Below are positions 33,667 to 41,828 of a DNA stretch of 64,000 nt, one piece after another. Positions within the stretch are counted from its first letter, which is position 1. Every line of letters starts with the position of its first letter. A model generated the notes under the pieces. That model was not told the DNA's origin, did not search any database, and saw only the letters and a list, made by a program, of their open reading frames with translations. The stretch comes from SIG78 sp045635745 (GTDB lineage: Bacteria > Verrucomicrobiota > Lentisphaeria > Victivallales > Victivallaceae): contig JAZTWG010000050.1 of NCBI GenBank assembly GCA_045635745.1, positions 21,555 to 85,554 of the forward strand, written 5' to 3'. The position numbers and the translations under genes were made by a program.

Positions 33667-34872
33667 ATGAAAAGGCTTTTGGTTTACTTTTTATTTTTCT
33701 TTTTGCTGCTTCCCAAAGCTTTGCTGGCCGATTATGATGTGTGGAATACTCTCCTTGGAATGCAGTTTATCAATGAAGATGGTGTGTGGCGCCGGAGGGA
33801 ATTTGAACAGTTTTTCAACGGAAAATATGGATTTTATTTTCAGGGTGATCCAACTTTGCGTACAGCCGGATTCAAGGATTTATTGGTTCTGCAATGCAAA
33901 GCTGTCGAAATGCGCTGTCATTACGATAAAACCGGCAAACTTGCAATCATTGATGTAATTTTTGTTAATAAAGGTGATTCTGCCGATGCAGAGCATCTGA
34001 AAAATCTTATGCGCAAGACCGCCCGGACTATTTCTGAACAACTTTCCGGTTGGGGCGGAACGCCGGAAAGGTGCGATTACGGTCACCGGAAAATGCAGCA
34101 GTCGGCCCGCAAATGGAGCGGTAAGAATGTGGAGTTTTTTCTGGAATATATCCGCAATGAATATGTTATTTTGCATATCCACTTCAAAAAAGTTTACTCT
34201 GCGGCTGCCGCAGCTGGGAGCAATGCCAGTAACACGGCAGGCAAAAAACAGTACTATACCGTTAAAGGCAAAGATTTTACCAATAATATAAAACGCAACG
34301 ACTTTGGCGATGTGTATATAGATAATATACCCATGGTCAATCAGGGCAGCAAAGGTTATTGCGTGCCGGCAACTGTTGAACGGGTTTTGCGCTACTATGG
34401 CATAACCAATGTGAATATGCATCAGCTGGCCGATGCGGCCAAGACCAAAAAAGGCGGCGGTACTTATGTTAAAGATGCCATGCGGGCCATCAACTCGGTC
34501 AGAAAAAGTGCCGGTCTCCGAGCTTCGGAGATGGGCGATGTGAAATTAAAAATGGTGCAGCATTATATCGAGAAAGGCGTACCGATATTCTGGGTCATGT
34601 TCACCAATAGAGAATATGAGAATATACGCAGAAAATCTTTGAATGATCGTAAACATGCTTCCCCTGATTCATGGCAGAAGCTGATAGCAGAATATAAAGT
34701 TCCTGCCGGTGGGAGTTCGCACATGTGTCTGATAGTTGGCTATAATGAGCTTACCAGAGAGATAGCCGTCAGCAATTCGTGGGGCGATCGGGAACTTGTT
34801 CCCACATGGGTACCGATCAAAGTAGCTGCCAAAGTCTCACAGAAGTCCACGGTTGTGCTGGAACCACGTTAA
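33667..34872 (+). CDS. secreted C39-like cysteine peptidase family protein
   Basis: This 401-residue protein has a signal peptide (about 1-21, ending LLADYD), a unique N-terminal region (about 25-190) and a papain-like C39 domain (about 215-400). The catalytic cysteine is in QGSKGYCVPAT, the histidine in SSHMCLIVGYN, and the Asn/Asp in SNSWGDR. Family members cleave peptides or act as inactive binding domains; the substrate is unknown. The chosen ATG is the one beginning the signal peptide, though no strong ribosome binding site is visible. It is convergent with the kinase gene, with only 21 bases between the stops. Confidence 0.8.
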   Translation: MKRLLVYFLFFFLLLPKALLADYDVWNTLLGMQFINEDGVWRRREFEQFFNGKYGFYFQGDPTLRTAGFKDLLVLQCKAVEMRCHYDKTGKLAIIDVIFVNKGDSADAEHLKNLMRKTARTISEQLSGWGGTPERCDYGHRKMQQSARKWSGKNVEFFLEYIRNEYVILHIHFKKVYSAAAAAGSNASNTAGKKQYYTVKGKDFTNNIKRNDFGDVYIDNIPMVNQGSKGYCVPATVERVLRYYGITNVNMHQLADAAKTKKGGGTYVKDAMRAINSVRKSAGLRASEMGDVKLKMVQHYIEKGVPIFWVMFTNREYENIRRKSLNDRKHASPDSWQKLIAEYKVPAGGSSHMCLIVGYNELTREIAVSNSWGDRELVPTWVPIKVAAKVSQKSTVVLEPR

Positions 34873-34893
34873 AAACTCCAAGGTGAGTCAGTT

Positions 34894-37740
34894 TTATTTT
34901 ATCTCGCAGATAAAAGCATCAAATTCCGGCGAACAGCTGTATTCATCGTTATGAAGAACCATGAAACTGCGGTTCAGCGATACTGTACTGCCCAGTTTTG
35001 ATGGCGGTAAATCTGCGGGACCCGGTTTGCCGCTTGCCCACACCCATTTGCCGTTTTTCCGGCTGCAATTCAACCCTATTTGCAAATTACGGAATTTTTT
35101 CATGATTCTTCTGAGCGATGAGAGTTCGGATACGCTGCTGAATTCTGCAAGTTCGCCGCCCAGCAAATTGCAGAGTCTGCGGGCGGTATACCAGTCGACC
35201 GGGGCGCTTAAAAGATAGAATTTGCGGTTGTTGAGCGAAAATTTCTTCAATATCAATTTGGAGTTGCTCTTGCTTAAATCAATTTTTTGCGTGCGTTTTT
35301 CCGGATACTTCAGTAATATAAGCGGCAGTTTTTCTTTACTTGAGGCTATCCGCCAGAAACCATGATCCCACACCATGGAGGATTTTTCCGGATTATCTGA
35401 ATAAGGATCGCTCAGCCATTCGCCGGCGCTGACTTCTGTATTATTGCTCCATAGCCATTTGCCGTTTTTATAACGGGCGCTGGTCAGCAGCGGCAGCTCA
35501 TGCAAGCGCCAGTTGCTGCGCAGAAGTTTTTTGCGCAGTTTTTCATCTTGCAGCATAGCCGGCCGGGTGGAGAGCAGCTTTTTCCAGCTCTCCGCTGAAT
35601 CAAAAGTCCATCTGCAATACGGGGTCCCCAGCAGTTCATATACATATCCGGCTTGTGTAAATGTGTATATCTGGCCGGTATACCATGTGTGTTCAAAATA
35701 TTTCATACTGCCGGGGGCAAGCACCACGCGGAATCCGCTCCATTTATTTTCGAGCATATCCGGATCAAGTTTTTTCTGCAGTTCCTGATTCAATCGGCGG
35801 TCACGGAAACTGGCCCCCATATTAAATATTTTCGGTATTTCGCCCGGTTTGACCGGCGAGTGCACTACGCTTTCAGCCGCATTACCCAGAAAATCGTATA
35901 TATTCAATACTCCGCCATTGAGCTGACGTACCGGATGCAGCTGGTAATCAGAATTACCGCCGAACCATGCTATATCGTGTGCTATACTGTTTTCGTAAAG
36001 GAAGTTGCCTGCGCTCGACCAGCCGCCCTGTAGAATGTAGTTCCATTCATCCAGATACGGCAGCCGGAATATATAATTATCCGGCAGAAATCCTTTTGCA
36101 TGTGCTTGCAAAGTCAATTCCCGACAGAAATCCAAGCGATCGTTCCAGGTTATATTGGTTACCGGCATTTGTGGTGCAGTTGATTTTTTCTTGCTTTGCG
36201 GCAGAATACTGCAATAAAGCTCATCTGTTACTTCGCAATCTGCCACCCAGAAAGATTTGATAGGTTTGCCGTTATTATTACTGCCTTCAGGCATGTATAT
36301 GAGCTTGAGTGCCGGTATTTCAGGGTGCTGCCAATTGCTGCCGGGCAGGGGCCCCGGCCACTTTGCTGCGGCTTTCAAGCGCATATCTTCCAGAGCTGAA
36401 GTCAAAAGCTGTGAAGAATACTCCAATAAATAAAGACTCAATGGTGATGCGCGGAACGTACTGTATGCCGCCATCATTTCAAAAAATATCTTACGGTTAT
36501 CCGGGAGAGTATCCAGCGGATATTTTTCCTGCAGTTCACGGAATTCTTCTACGCTCCAGCGTTTGAGAATGGCATCTGCCAGGCGGCAGTAACGTTCTGT
36601 AGCATCCCAACTCCCATCGGCACGGGCATCAGATGCCAGTGTGGCGATAGTTTGCAGCTGCCATGCCCGGGCGCTGTTACCATTTTGTTCGGCGATTTTC
36701 TGCAAGTGCAGCTGCCGGTCGTTCAACAGCTCTATGGTGCGGAAAATAAAACTTATCCGGTCTTGATTGGCCCGCTTATAAGCGTGCTTCTGCTTCAACG
36801 CCAGATACATACTCAAAGACATTGCTGCAAAGACCAGTATTATCGAAAAGCAGCTCAAACGCCACGCTACCGGGTGTTGTTTGCGATAACTGCGAAGACT
36901 TTCCATTGCTTCGTCTGCAAATGTTGTTTCGCGGATCACCGACGGCAAGGCTTTACGGAAAGCTGCCGGCGAGTAAAAGCGCTGGCGCGGGTCGGGCGAA
37001 CAGGCTTTCAGCAAGACGTTTTTGAATTGGCGCCATGCCCGGAGTGGAAGCGAAAACGGCACTTCCGGAAAATTTTCCGGAAGTAACCCGGTCAGCGCAC
37101 AATACAACACTTTTCCCAGCGAATAAAGGTCATGGCCGTAACCGACTGGATCGCCATCTGCGATTTCCGGCGGCAGGTATTCGAGGGTACCGACCACTTT
37201 TGAGCGTACCCCGGTACAGGAAATCAACCCAATATCGCTGAGCTTGGGCTGGCTGTTGATAAAAACAATATTGGCCGGTTTTATATCCCGGTGGGCAAGA
37301 TCGTGTTCTGCAAGATGTTCCAGCGCATCGAGAAGATTGTGTGCCAGCTCCAGCACTTTTTCCGGCTCCAGTCTGCCGCCGCGTTCCAGCCGGTGGGCAA
37401 GCGTATCGGCAACATATTCTTCTGAATCGCCATGGAGCATGTTATCGGCAGCTTCCATTGTATAGTAAAAGTAACTGTCGCTTTCGCCGACATGCAGAAC
37501 TTCGATCAGGGATTTATGTTCTTCCACTGCCTGCCGGTAATGGCGTAATCCGATAAGTTCCATGCGCCAGACTTCGCTGCCGTAAGATATAGGAATCAGT
37601 TTGAGAGCCACAACCTTGTGAGTGATATCTTCTGCCAGATAGACTTCGCCGTACGCACCGCTGCCGCAGAAATTCAATATCGTATAGCCGGCAAAAACTT
37701 CATCGATCTGCAAAAAATGCGTTTTACTGCTGCCTGACAT
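34894..37740 (-). CDS. transmembrane Ser/Thr protein kinase fused to FGE-sulfatase and C-type-lectin-like domains
   Basis: This 948-residue protein has a kinase domain (about 18-275). It shows the glycine loop GSGAYGEV (26-33), catalytic lysine K47, HRDIKPAN with D152, and DIG (D169) in place of DFG. One membrane helix follows (about 290-312). The extracytoplasmic part has a helical region, then a formylglycine-generating-enzyme-like fold (about 480-690, SFWVADCEVTDELYC, FRLPYLDEWNYIL, YDFLGNAAESV). Two C-type-lectin-like segments follow; the last (about 815-948) has the classic WYTARRLCNLLGGELAEFSS. AGGA lies 6 bases before the chosen ATG. It probably senses an external ligand and signals inward. 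Confidence 0.85.
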   Translation of the reverse strand: MSGSSKTHFLQIDEVFAGYTILNFCGSGAYGEVYLAEDITHKVVALKLIPISYGSEVWRMELIGLRHYRQAVEEHKSLIEVLHVGESDSYFYYTMEAADNMLHGDSEEYVADTLAHRLERGGRLEPEKVLELAHNLLDALEHLAEHDLAHRDIKPANIVFINSQPKLSDIGLISCTGVRSKVVGTLEYLPPEIADGDPVGYGHDLYSLGKVLYCALTGLLPENFPEVPFSLPLRAWRQFKNVLLKACSPDPRQRFYSPAAFRKALPSVIRETTFADEAMESLRSYRKQHPVAWRLSCFSIILVFAAMSLSMYLALKQKHAYKRANQDRISFIFRTIELLNDRQLHLQKIAEQNGNSARAWQLQTIATLASDARADGSWDATERYCRLADAILKRWSVEEFRELQEKYPLDTLPDNRKIFFEMMAAYSTFRASPLSLYLLEYSSQLLTSALEDMRLKAAAKWPGPLPGSNWQHPEIPALKLIYMPEGSNNNGKPIKSFWVADCEVTDELYCSILPQSKKKSTAPQMPVTNITWNDRLDFCRELTLQAHAKGFLPDNYIFRLPYLDEWNYILQGGWSSAGNFLYENSIAHDIAWFGGNSDYQLHPVRQLNGGVLNIYDFLGNAAESVVHSPVKPGEIPKIFNMGASFRDRRLNQELQKKLDPDMLENKWSGFRVVLAPGSMKYFEHTWYTGQIYTFTQAGYVYELLGTPYCRWTFDSAESWKKLLSTRPAMLQDEKLRKKLLRSNWRLHELPLLTSARYKNGKWLWSNNTEVSAGEWLSDPYSDNPEKSSMVWDHGFWRIASSKEKLPLILLKYPEKRTQKIDLSKSNSKLILKKFSLNNRKFYLLSAPVDWYTARRLCNLLGGELAEFSSVSELSSLRRIMKKFRNLQIGLNCSRKNGKWVWASGKPGPADLPPSKLGSTVSLNRSFMVLHNDEYSCSPEFDAFICEIK

Positions 37741-38002
37741 AAGTGATCCTGGTTTCCAATAAAAATATACGCCCGCATAGAGCCGGATTTTTGTGAAAAT
37801 ATGCAATCTACCGGACTGATATTACCATATAAAATGTACTGAAAAATAATTATTTTTCAAGTAATTTTTACAAAAAAAATAAAAAAAAAGTATTTTGACG
37901 TTATAAATGCATATTTTATGCGGATAAATGCTGTAAGTTATAAAAGTTTTGCCTGCTGTCTGTCATAATTATATCAATTGGAAAACTTCTTGAAATGGAA
38001 AT

Positions 38003-38034
38003 AAAAAAAGGTGCGCTCTTTCGAACGCACCTTT
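38003..38034 (-). terminator. rho-independent terminator after PFOR
   Basis: AAAGGTGCG and CGCACCTTT are perfect arms with a 10-base loop; on the minus strand the stem runs into seven Ts. Confidence 0.9.
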
Positions 38035-38054
38035 CTTATATTCTGCAATGAAAA

Positions 38055-41000
38055 TTATTTCATTACTTCGCCGAGCTTCTTGAAGAAGTCCATGCGACGC
38101 TTGCAGTCCGCTTCTGCCTTGGCGAAGAGTTCTTCGGCGTTGGCAGGGTTGGTCTTGGTCAAGCTGGCATAACGGCGTTCGCCACGGATGAAGTCCTGGA
38201 AATTGCCGGTAGCTTCTTTGGTTTCCCATTTGAACGGAGCTTCGGCATTGGCCGGATTGTAGCGGTAGAGCGGCCAGTAACCGGCTTCCACTGCCTTTTT
38301 GGCTTCGTTCTGGCTCATGCGCATGTCGCCCTTGATACCGTGGGCAATACAGGGAGCGTAGGCCAGAATGATGGACGGGCCATTGTAGGCTTCAGCTTCT
38401 TTGATTGCGGTCAAAGCCTGCTGACGGTTGGCACCCATACAGATGCTCGCCACATAGACATTGCCGTAGCTCATGCACATGAAACCGAGATTCTTCTTGG
38501 TCTGTTCCATACCGGCGTTGGCAAAGAGAGCCACGGCGCCGATCGGGGTGGACTTGGAAGCCTGACCACCGGTGTTGGAGTACACTTCGGTATCCAGCAC
38601 AAGGATGTTCACATTGCGCTTCTGGGCAACAACGTGGTCCAGACCGCCGTAACCGATATCGTATGCCCAGCCGTCACCGCCGAAGATCCACAAGCTCTTG
38701 TCGACGAAGTAGTCGGAGAGTTCTGCGATCTTGGTGAGAATGGCTTTGCCTTCGCTGCAGGTCGCCGCGGCAATAGCTGCGGGCAATGCGGCTTTGATGG
38801 CATCCTGATTGGCAATGGCTTCAGCATCGGTGCTGTTCCAGAGCTCAATACCCTTGGCGAGCAGAGCTTTGATTTCGCACTTGCAGTCGCCGGCTTTTTC
38901 CAACAGCGCTTCCACATTGTTGCGGAGCTGTGCGCGGTTGGTATCGATAGCCATACGCATACCATAGCCGTATTCGGCGTTGTCTTCAAAGAGACTGTTG
39001 GCCCAGGCCGGACCGCGGCCGGCCTTGTCCTTGCAGTAGGGCAGGCTCGGGAAGCTGCCGCCGTAGATGGAGCTGCAGCCGGTGGCGTTGGCAACGACCA
39101 TGCGGTTACCGAAGAGCTGGCTTACGAGTTTGACATACGGAGTTTCGCCGCAACCGGCGCAAGCACCGCTGAATTCAAAGTAGGGCTTCAGGAACTGCGA
39201 ACCCTTGACGGTATCGATGCTGACACCGCCGGTGACGTTGTCCGGCAGAGCTTCGAAGAATTTTTCGTTTTCGTTCTGACCGGCGGCGCGTTCATCAGCC
39301 AGCGGGCTGAAGGTGAGAGCCTTTTCCTTGGCCGGACAGGTTTCAATACAGACACCGCAACCGGTACAGTCTTCCACATAGACCTGCATGCGGTAGACGA
39401 GACCCGGTTCTTTAACGCCCTTGGGAGCAACGGTTTCGAAAGAAGCGGGGGCACCGGCCAGATCGCTTTCCTTGACCAGCTTGGCGCGGATCGCAGCGTG
39501 GGGGCAAGCCATCACGCACTGGTTGCACTGGATACACTTGGCGGAATCCCATTTCGGTACGCTCGGAGCAATACCGCGTTTTTCCAGAGCGCTGGTACCG
39601 ATCGGCATGGAGCCATCGAAGCTCATGGCGGAAACCGGGATGCTGTCGCCCTGCAGGTGCAGGATCGGCTTCATCAGTTTCACGGCAAAATCACCGGCGT
39701 CGTCGGCAATCAGTTTGGGAGCCACATAGCTTTCGGTAATGGCGGCGGGAACTGCGATTTCAGCCAGACCTTCCAGAGCCATATCCACGCACTTGATGTT
39801 CTGGGCAACGATTTCATCACCCTTTTTCTTGAATTTCTTTTCGATCGCCTTCTTGATGTGACCGATTGCTTCGTCAGCCGGAATAATGGCGGCGAGTTTG
39901 AAGAAGCAGGTCTGCATGATGGTCGATACATATTTGGCGCTGCCGACTTCCAGAGCAGTCTTCAGTGCGTCAATAGCGTAGACTTTGATCTTTTTGGCGA
40001 TGATCACTTCCTGCATTTCCTTGGTGAAGGAGGCGAAAACTTCATCAGCTTTCTTGGAAGTATTGATCAGGAAGGTACCATTTTCTTTGATACCGGCAAG
40101 CATGTCATAACGGCCCACATAGGCTTCGTTGTGGCAAGCTACAAAGTCAGGAGCGGTAATCAGATACGGAGATTTGATTTCCACATCGCCGAAACGCAGG
40201 TGCGAAACGGTCACGCCGCCGGACTTTTTGCTGTCGTAGGAGAAATAAGCCTGAACATATTTATCGGTGTTGTCGCCGATGATTTTGATGGAGTTCTTGT
40301 TGCTGCCGACGGTACCGTCGCCGCCCAGACCCCAGAACATGCAGGCGGTCGAACCGGCCGGTTCAGTAACCAGCTGTTCGTCGATCGCCAACGAGAGGTT
40401 GCTCTTGTCGTCGTTGATACCCACGGTGAAGTTGTGGGTGCATTTGCCGGCCAGATGCTTGTAGATGGCGTTGACCATGCTGGGAGTGAACTCTTTGCTG
40501 GCCAGACCATAGCGGCCGCCGATGATCTTGATGCCGGTAGCAGCGAGAGCAGCCTGCACATCGAGGAACAACGGTTCGCCAAGACAGCCGGGCTCTTTGC
40601 AGCGGTCGATAACGGCAATGCGTTTGACGCTCTTGGGCAGAGCATTGACCAACGCAGCGGCGTCGAACGGACGGTACAAACGAACCTTGACCAAACCGAG
40701 TTTGCTGCCTTTGGCATTCAGGTAGTTGATGGTTTCTTCAATGGTTTCGCAAGCAGAACCCATGGCAACGATCACATCTTCGGCATCTTCGGCACCAACG
40801 TAATCGAACAGATGGTAGCTGCGGCCGGTAGCCTTGGCAACAACATCCATGTATTTCTGGACGATCGCGGGCAGAGCGGCATATTCATTGTTGGTGGTTT
40901 CGCGGCCCTGGAAGTAGACGTCGGGGTTCTGGGCAGCCATTTTGGCATAGGGCGCTTCCGGACGCAGAGCGCGGTTGCGGAAACGTTCCACGAACTTCAT

Positions 41001-41588
41001 ATCCAGCATGGACTTCATATCAGCATAGTCCAACAGCTCGATCTTCTGGATTTCGTGAGAGGTACGGAAACCGTCGAAGAACGCCAGGAACGGCACTTCG
41101 CTTTCCAGCGTCGCCAAATGGGCAACGATGGCAAGGTCGTGGGTTTCCTGGATACTGGCGGCGCTGGTCATGGCATAACCGGTGGAACGGCAGCTCATAA
41201 CGTCGGAGTGGTCGCCAAAAATGGAGAGCGACTGCGCGGCCAATGCACGGGCAGATACATGGAAGACGGTCGGGAGCATTTCCCCGGCGATCTTGTACAT
41301 GTTCGGCACCATCAGCAGCAAACCCTGGCTGGCAGTGAAGGTAGTGGTCAATGCAACGGCGGTCAGGCTGCCGTGGACCGCAGCGGCTGCACCGGCTTCG
41401 GACTGCATTTCTGCGATTTCGACCACCTGGCCGAACATGTTCTTAAGACCCTGGCTGGCCCAGGTGTCGGCGTACTCACCCATCGTCGAGGACGGGGTGA
41501 TCGGGTAGATCGCGGCGGCTTCGCTGAAAGCGTATGCTACATACGCTGCGGCGTAGTTACCATCGATCGTCTGCATGACTTTACCCAT
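38055..41588 (-). CDS. nifJ: pyruvate:ferredoxin (flavodoxin) oxidoreductase, single-chain
   Basis: This 1177-residue enzyme oxidises pyruvate with CoA to acetyl-CoA and CO2, reducing ferredoxin. It has the full single-chain layout: the N-terminal pyrimidine-binding domain (YPITPSSTMGE), the gamma domain, two [4Fe-4S] motifs (CIQCNQCVMACP and CTGCGVCIETCP at about 690-765) and the C-terminal TPP domain (GDGWAYDIGYGGLDHV with TEVYSNTGGQ). Length matches the family. GGAGG lies 7 bases before the ATG. The reduced ferredoxin can feed the hydrogenase encoded immediately upstream, though PFOR has its own promoter and operator-like dyad. Confidence 0.97.
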   Translation of the reverse strand: MGKVMQTIDGNYAAAYVAYAFSEAAAIYPITPSSTMGEYADTWASQGLKNMFGQVVEIAEMQSEAGAAAAVHGSLTAVALTTTFTASQGLLLMVPNMYKIAGEMLPTVFHVSARALAAQSLSIFGDHSDVMSCRSTGYAMTSAASIQETHDLAIVAHLATLESEVPFLAFFDGFRTSHEIQKIELLDYADMKSMLDMKFVERFRNRALRPEAPYAKMAAQNPDVYFQGRETTNNEYAALPAIVQKYMDVVAKATGRSYHLFDYVGAEDAEDVIVAMGSACETIEETINYLNAKGSKLGLVKVRLYRPFDAAALVNALPKSVKRIAVIDRCKEPGCLGEPLFLDVQAALAATGIKIIGGRYGLASKEFTPSMVNAIYKHLAGKCTHNFTVGINDDKSNLSLAIDEQLVTEPAGSTACMFWGLGGDGTVGSNKNSIKIIGDNTDKYVQAYFSYDSKKSGGVTVSHLRFGDVEIKSPYLITAPDFVACHNEAYVGRYDMLAGIKENGTFLINTSKKADEVFASFTKEMQEVIIAKKIKVYAIDALKTALEVGSAKYVSTIMQTCFFKLAAIIPADEAIGHIKKAIEKKFKKKGDEIVAQNIKCVDMALEGLAEIAVPAAITESYVAPKLIADDAGDFAVKLMKPILHLQGDSIPVSAMSFDGSMPIGTSALEKRGIAPSVPKWDSAKCIQCNQCVMACPHAAIRAKLVKESDLAGAPASFETVAPKGVKEPGLVYRMQVYVEDCTGCGVCIETCPAKEKALTFSPLADERAAGQNENEKFFEALPDNVTGGVSIDTVKGSQFLKPYFEFSGACAGCGETPYVKLVSQLFGNRMVVANATGCSSIYGGSFPSLPYCKDKAGRGPAWANSLFEDNAEYGYGMRMAIDTNRAQLRNNVEALLEKAGDCKCEIKALLAKGIELWNSTDAEAIANQDAIKAALPAAIAAATCSEGKAILTKIAELSDYFVDKSLWIFGGDGWAYDIGYGGLDHVVAQKRNVNILVLDTEVYSNTGGQASKSTPIGAVALFANAGMEQTKKNLGFMCMSYGNVYVASICMGANRQQALTAIKEAEAYNGPSIILAYAPCIAHGIKGDMRMSQNEAKKAVEAGYWPLYRYNPANAEAPFKWETKEATGNFQDFIRGERRYASLTKTNPANAEELFAKAEADCKRRMDFFKKLGEVMK

Positions 41589-41687
41589 TGAAAACCTCCA
41601 ATGTTGTTAATGGTTGTAATGGTTGAAAAATACATATCCATACCGGGAAATTGGACATTTTCCGGCAGTATACAATTAAATTTATAT

Positions 41688-41715
41688 AATATACTCTATA
41701 AAACGATTTTTTCAA
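41688..41715 (-). promoter_or_regulatory. promoter of the PFOR gene
   Basis: On the minus strand TTGAAA (plus 41710-41715) and TATATT (plus 41688-41693) have a 16-base spacer, about 100 bases before the start codon. Confidence 0.6.
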
Positions 41716-41726
41716 CCGTTTTATAG
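41696..41726. promoter_or_regulatory. perfect inverted repeat over the PFOR promoter, candidate operator
   Basis: CTATAAAACG (41696-41705) and CGTTTTATAG (41717-41726) are perfect 10-bp arms separated by 11 bases. The dyad embraces the -35 box and most of the spacer. The arm sequence does not match the usual Rex consensus (TTGTGA...TCACAA). Confidence 0.6.
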
Positions 41727-41759
41727 TAAAAAAAATGCCTCCGGAGAGTTCCGGAGGCA
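41727..41759 (-). terminator. rho-independent terminator of the hydrogenase operon
   Basis: TGCCTCCGGA and TCCGGAGGCA are perfect 10-bp arms around a 4-base loop, with eight Ts on the minus-strand 3' side. Confidence 0.95.
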
Positions 41760-41766
41760 AAATTAT

Positions 41767-41826
41767 TTACAGCAATGCGTATACAGCACCTTCTGATGCA
41801 GTGAAAATCATTGCCGCATGCTTCAT
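41767..41826 (-). CDS. possible 19-residue peptide after the hydrogenase gene
   Basis: An ATG lies two bases after the hydrogenase stop codon and opens a 19-codon frame that ends before the operon terminator. It has no ribosome binding site of its own and would depend on re-initiation. Its sequence has no recognisable motif. It may be meaningless. Confidence 0.15.
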   Translation of the reverse strand: MKHAAMIFTASEGAVYALL

Positions 41827-41828
41827 AT

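Noticed and set aside
37807..38000. Possible plus-strand promoter (TTGACG ... TATGCG near 37895) in the gap between kinase and PFOR genes
   Set aside because: No gene follows on the plus strand, and the -10 box is poor.
38340..41591. Plus-strand frame of about 1080 codons opposite the PFOR gene
   Set aside because: Shadow of the PFOR coding bias; the minus strand has all PFOR cofactor motifs.
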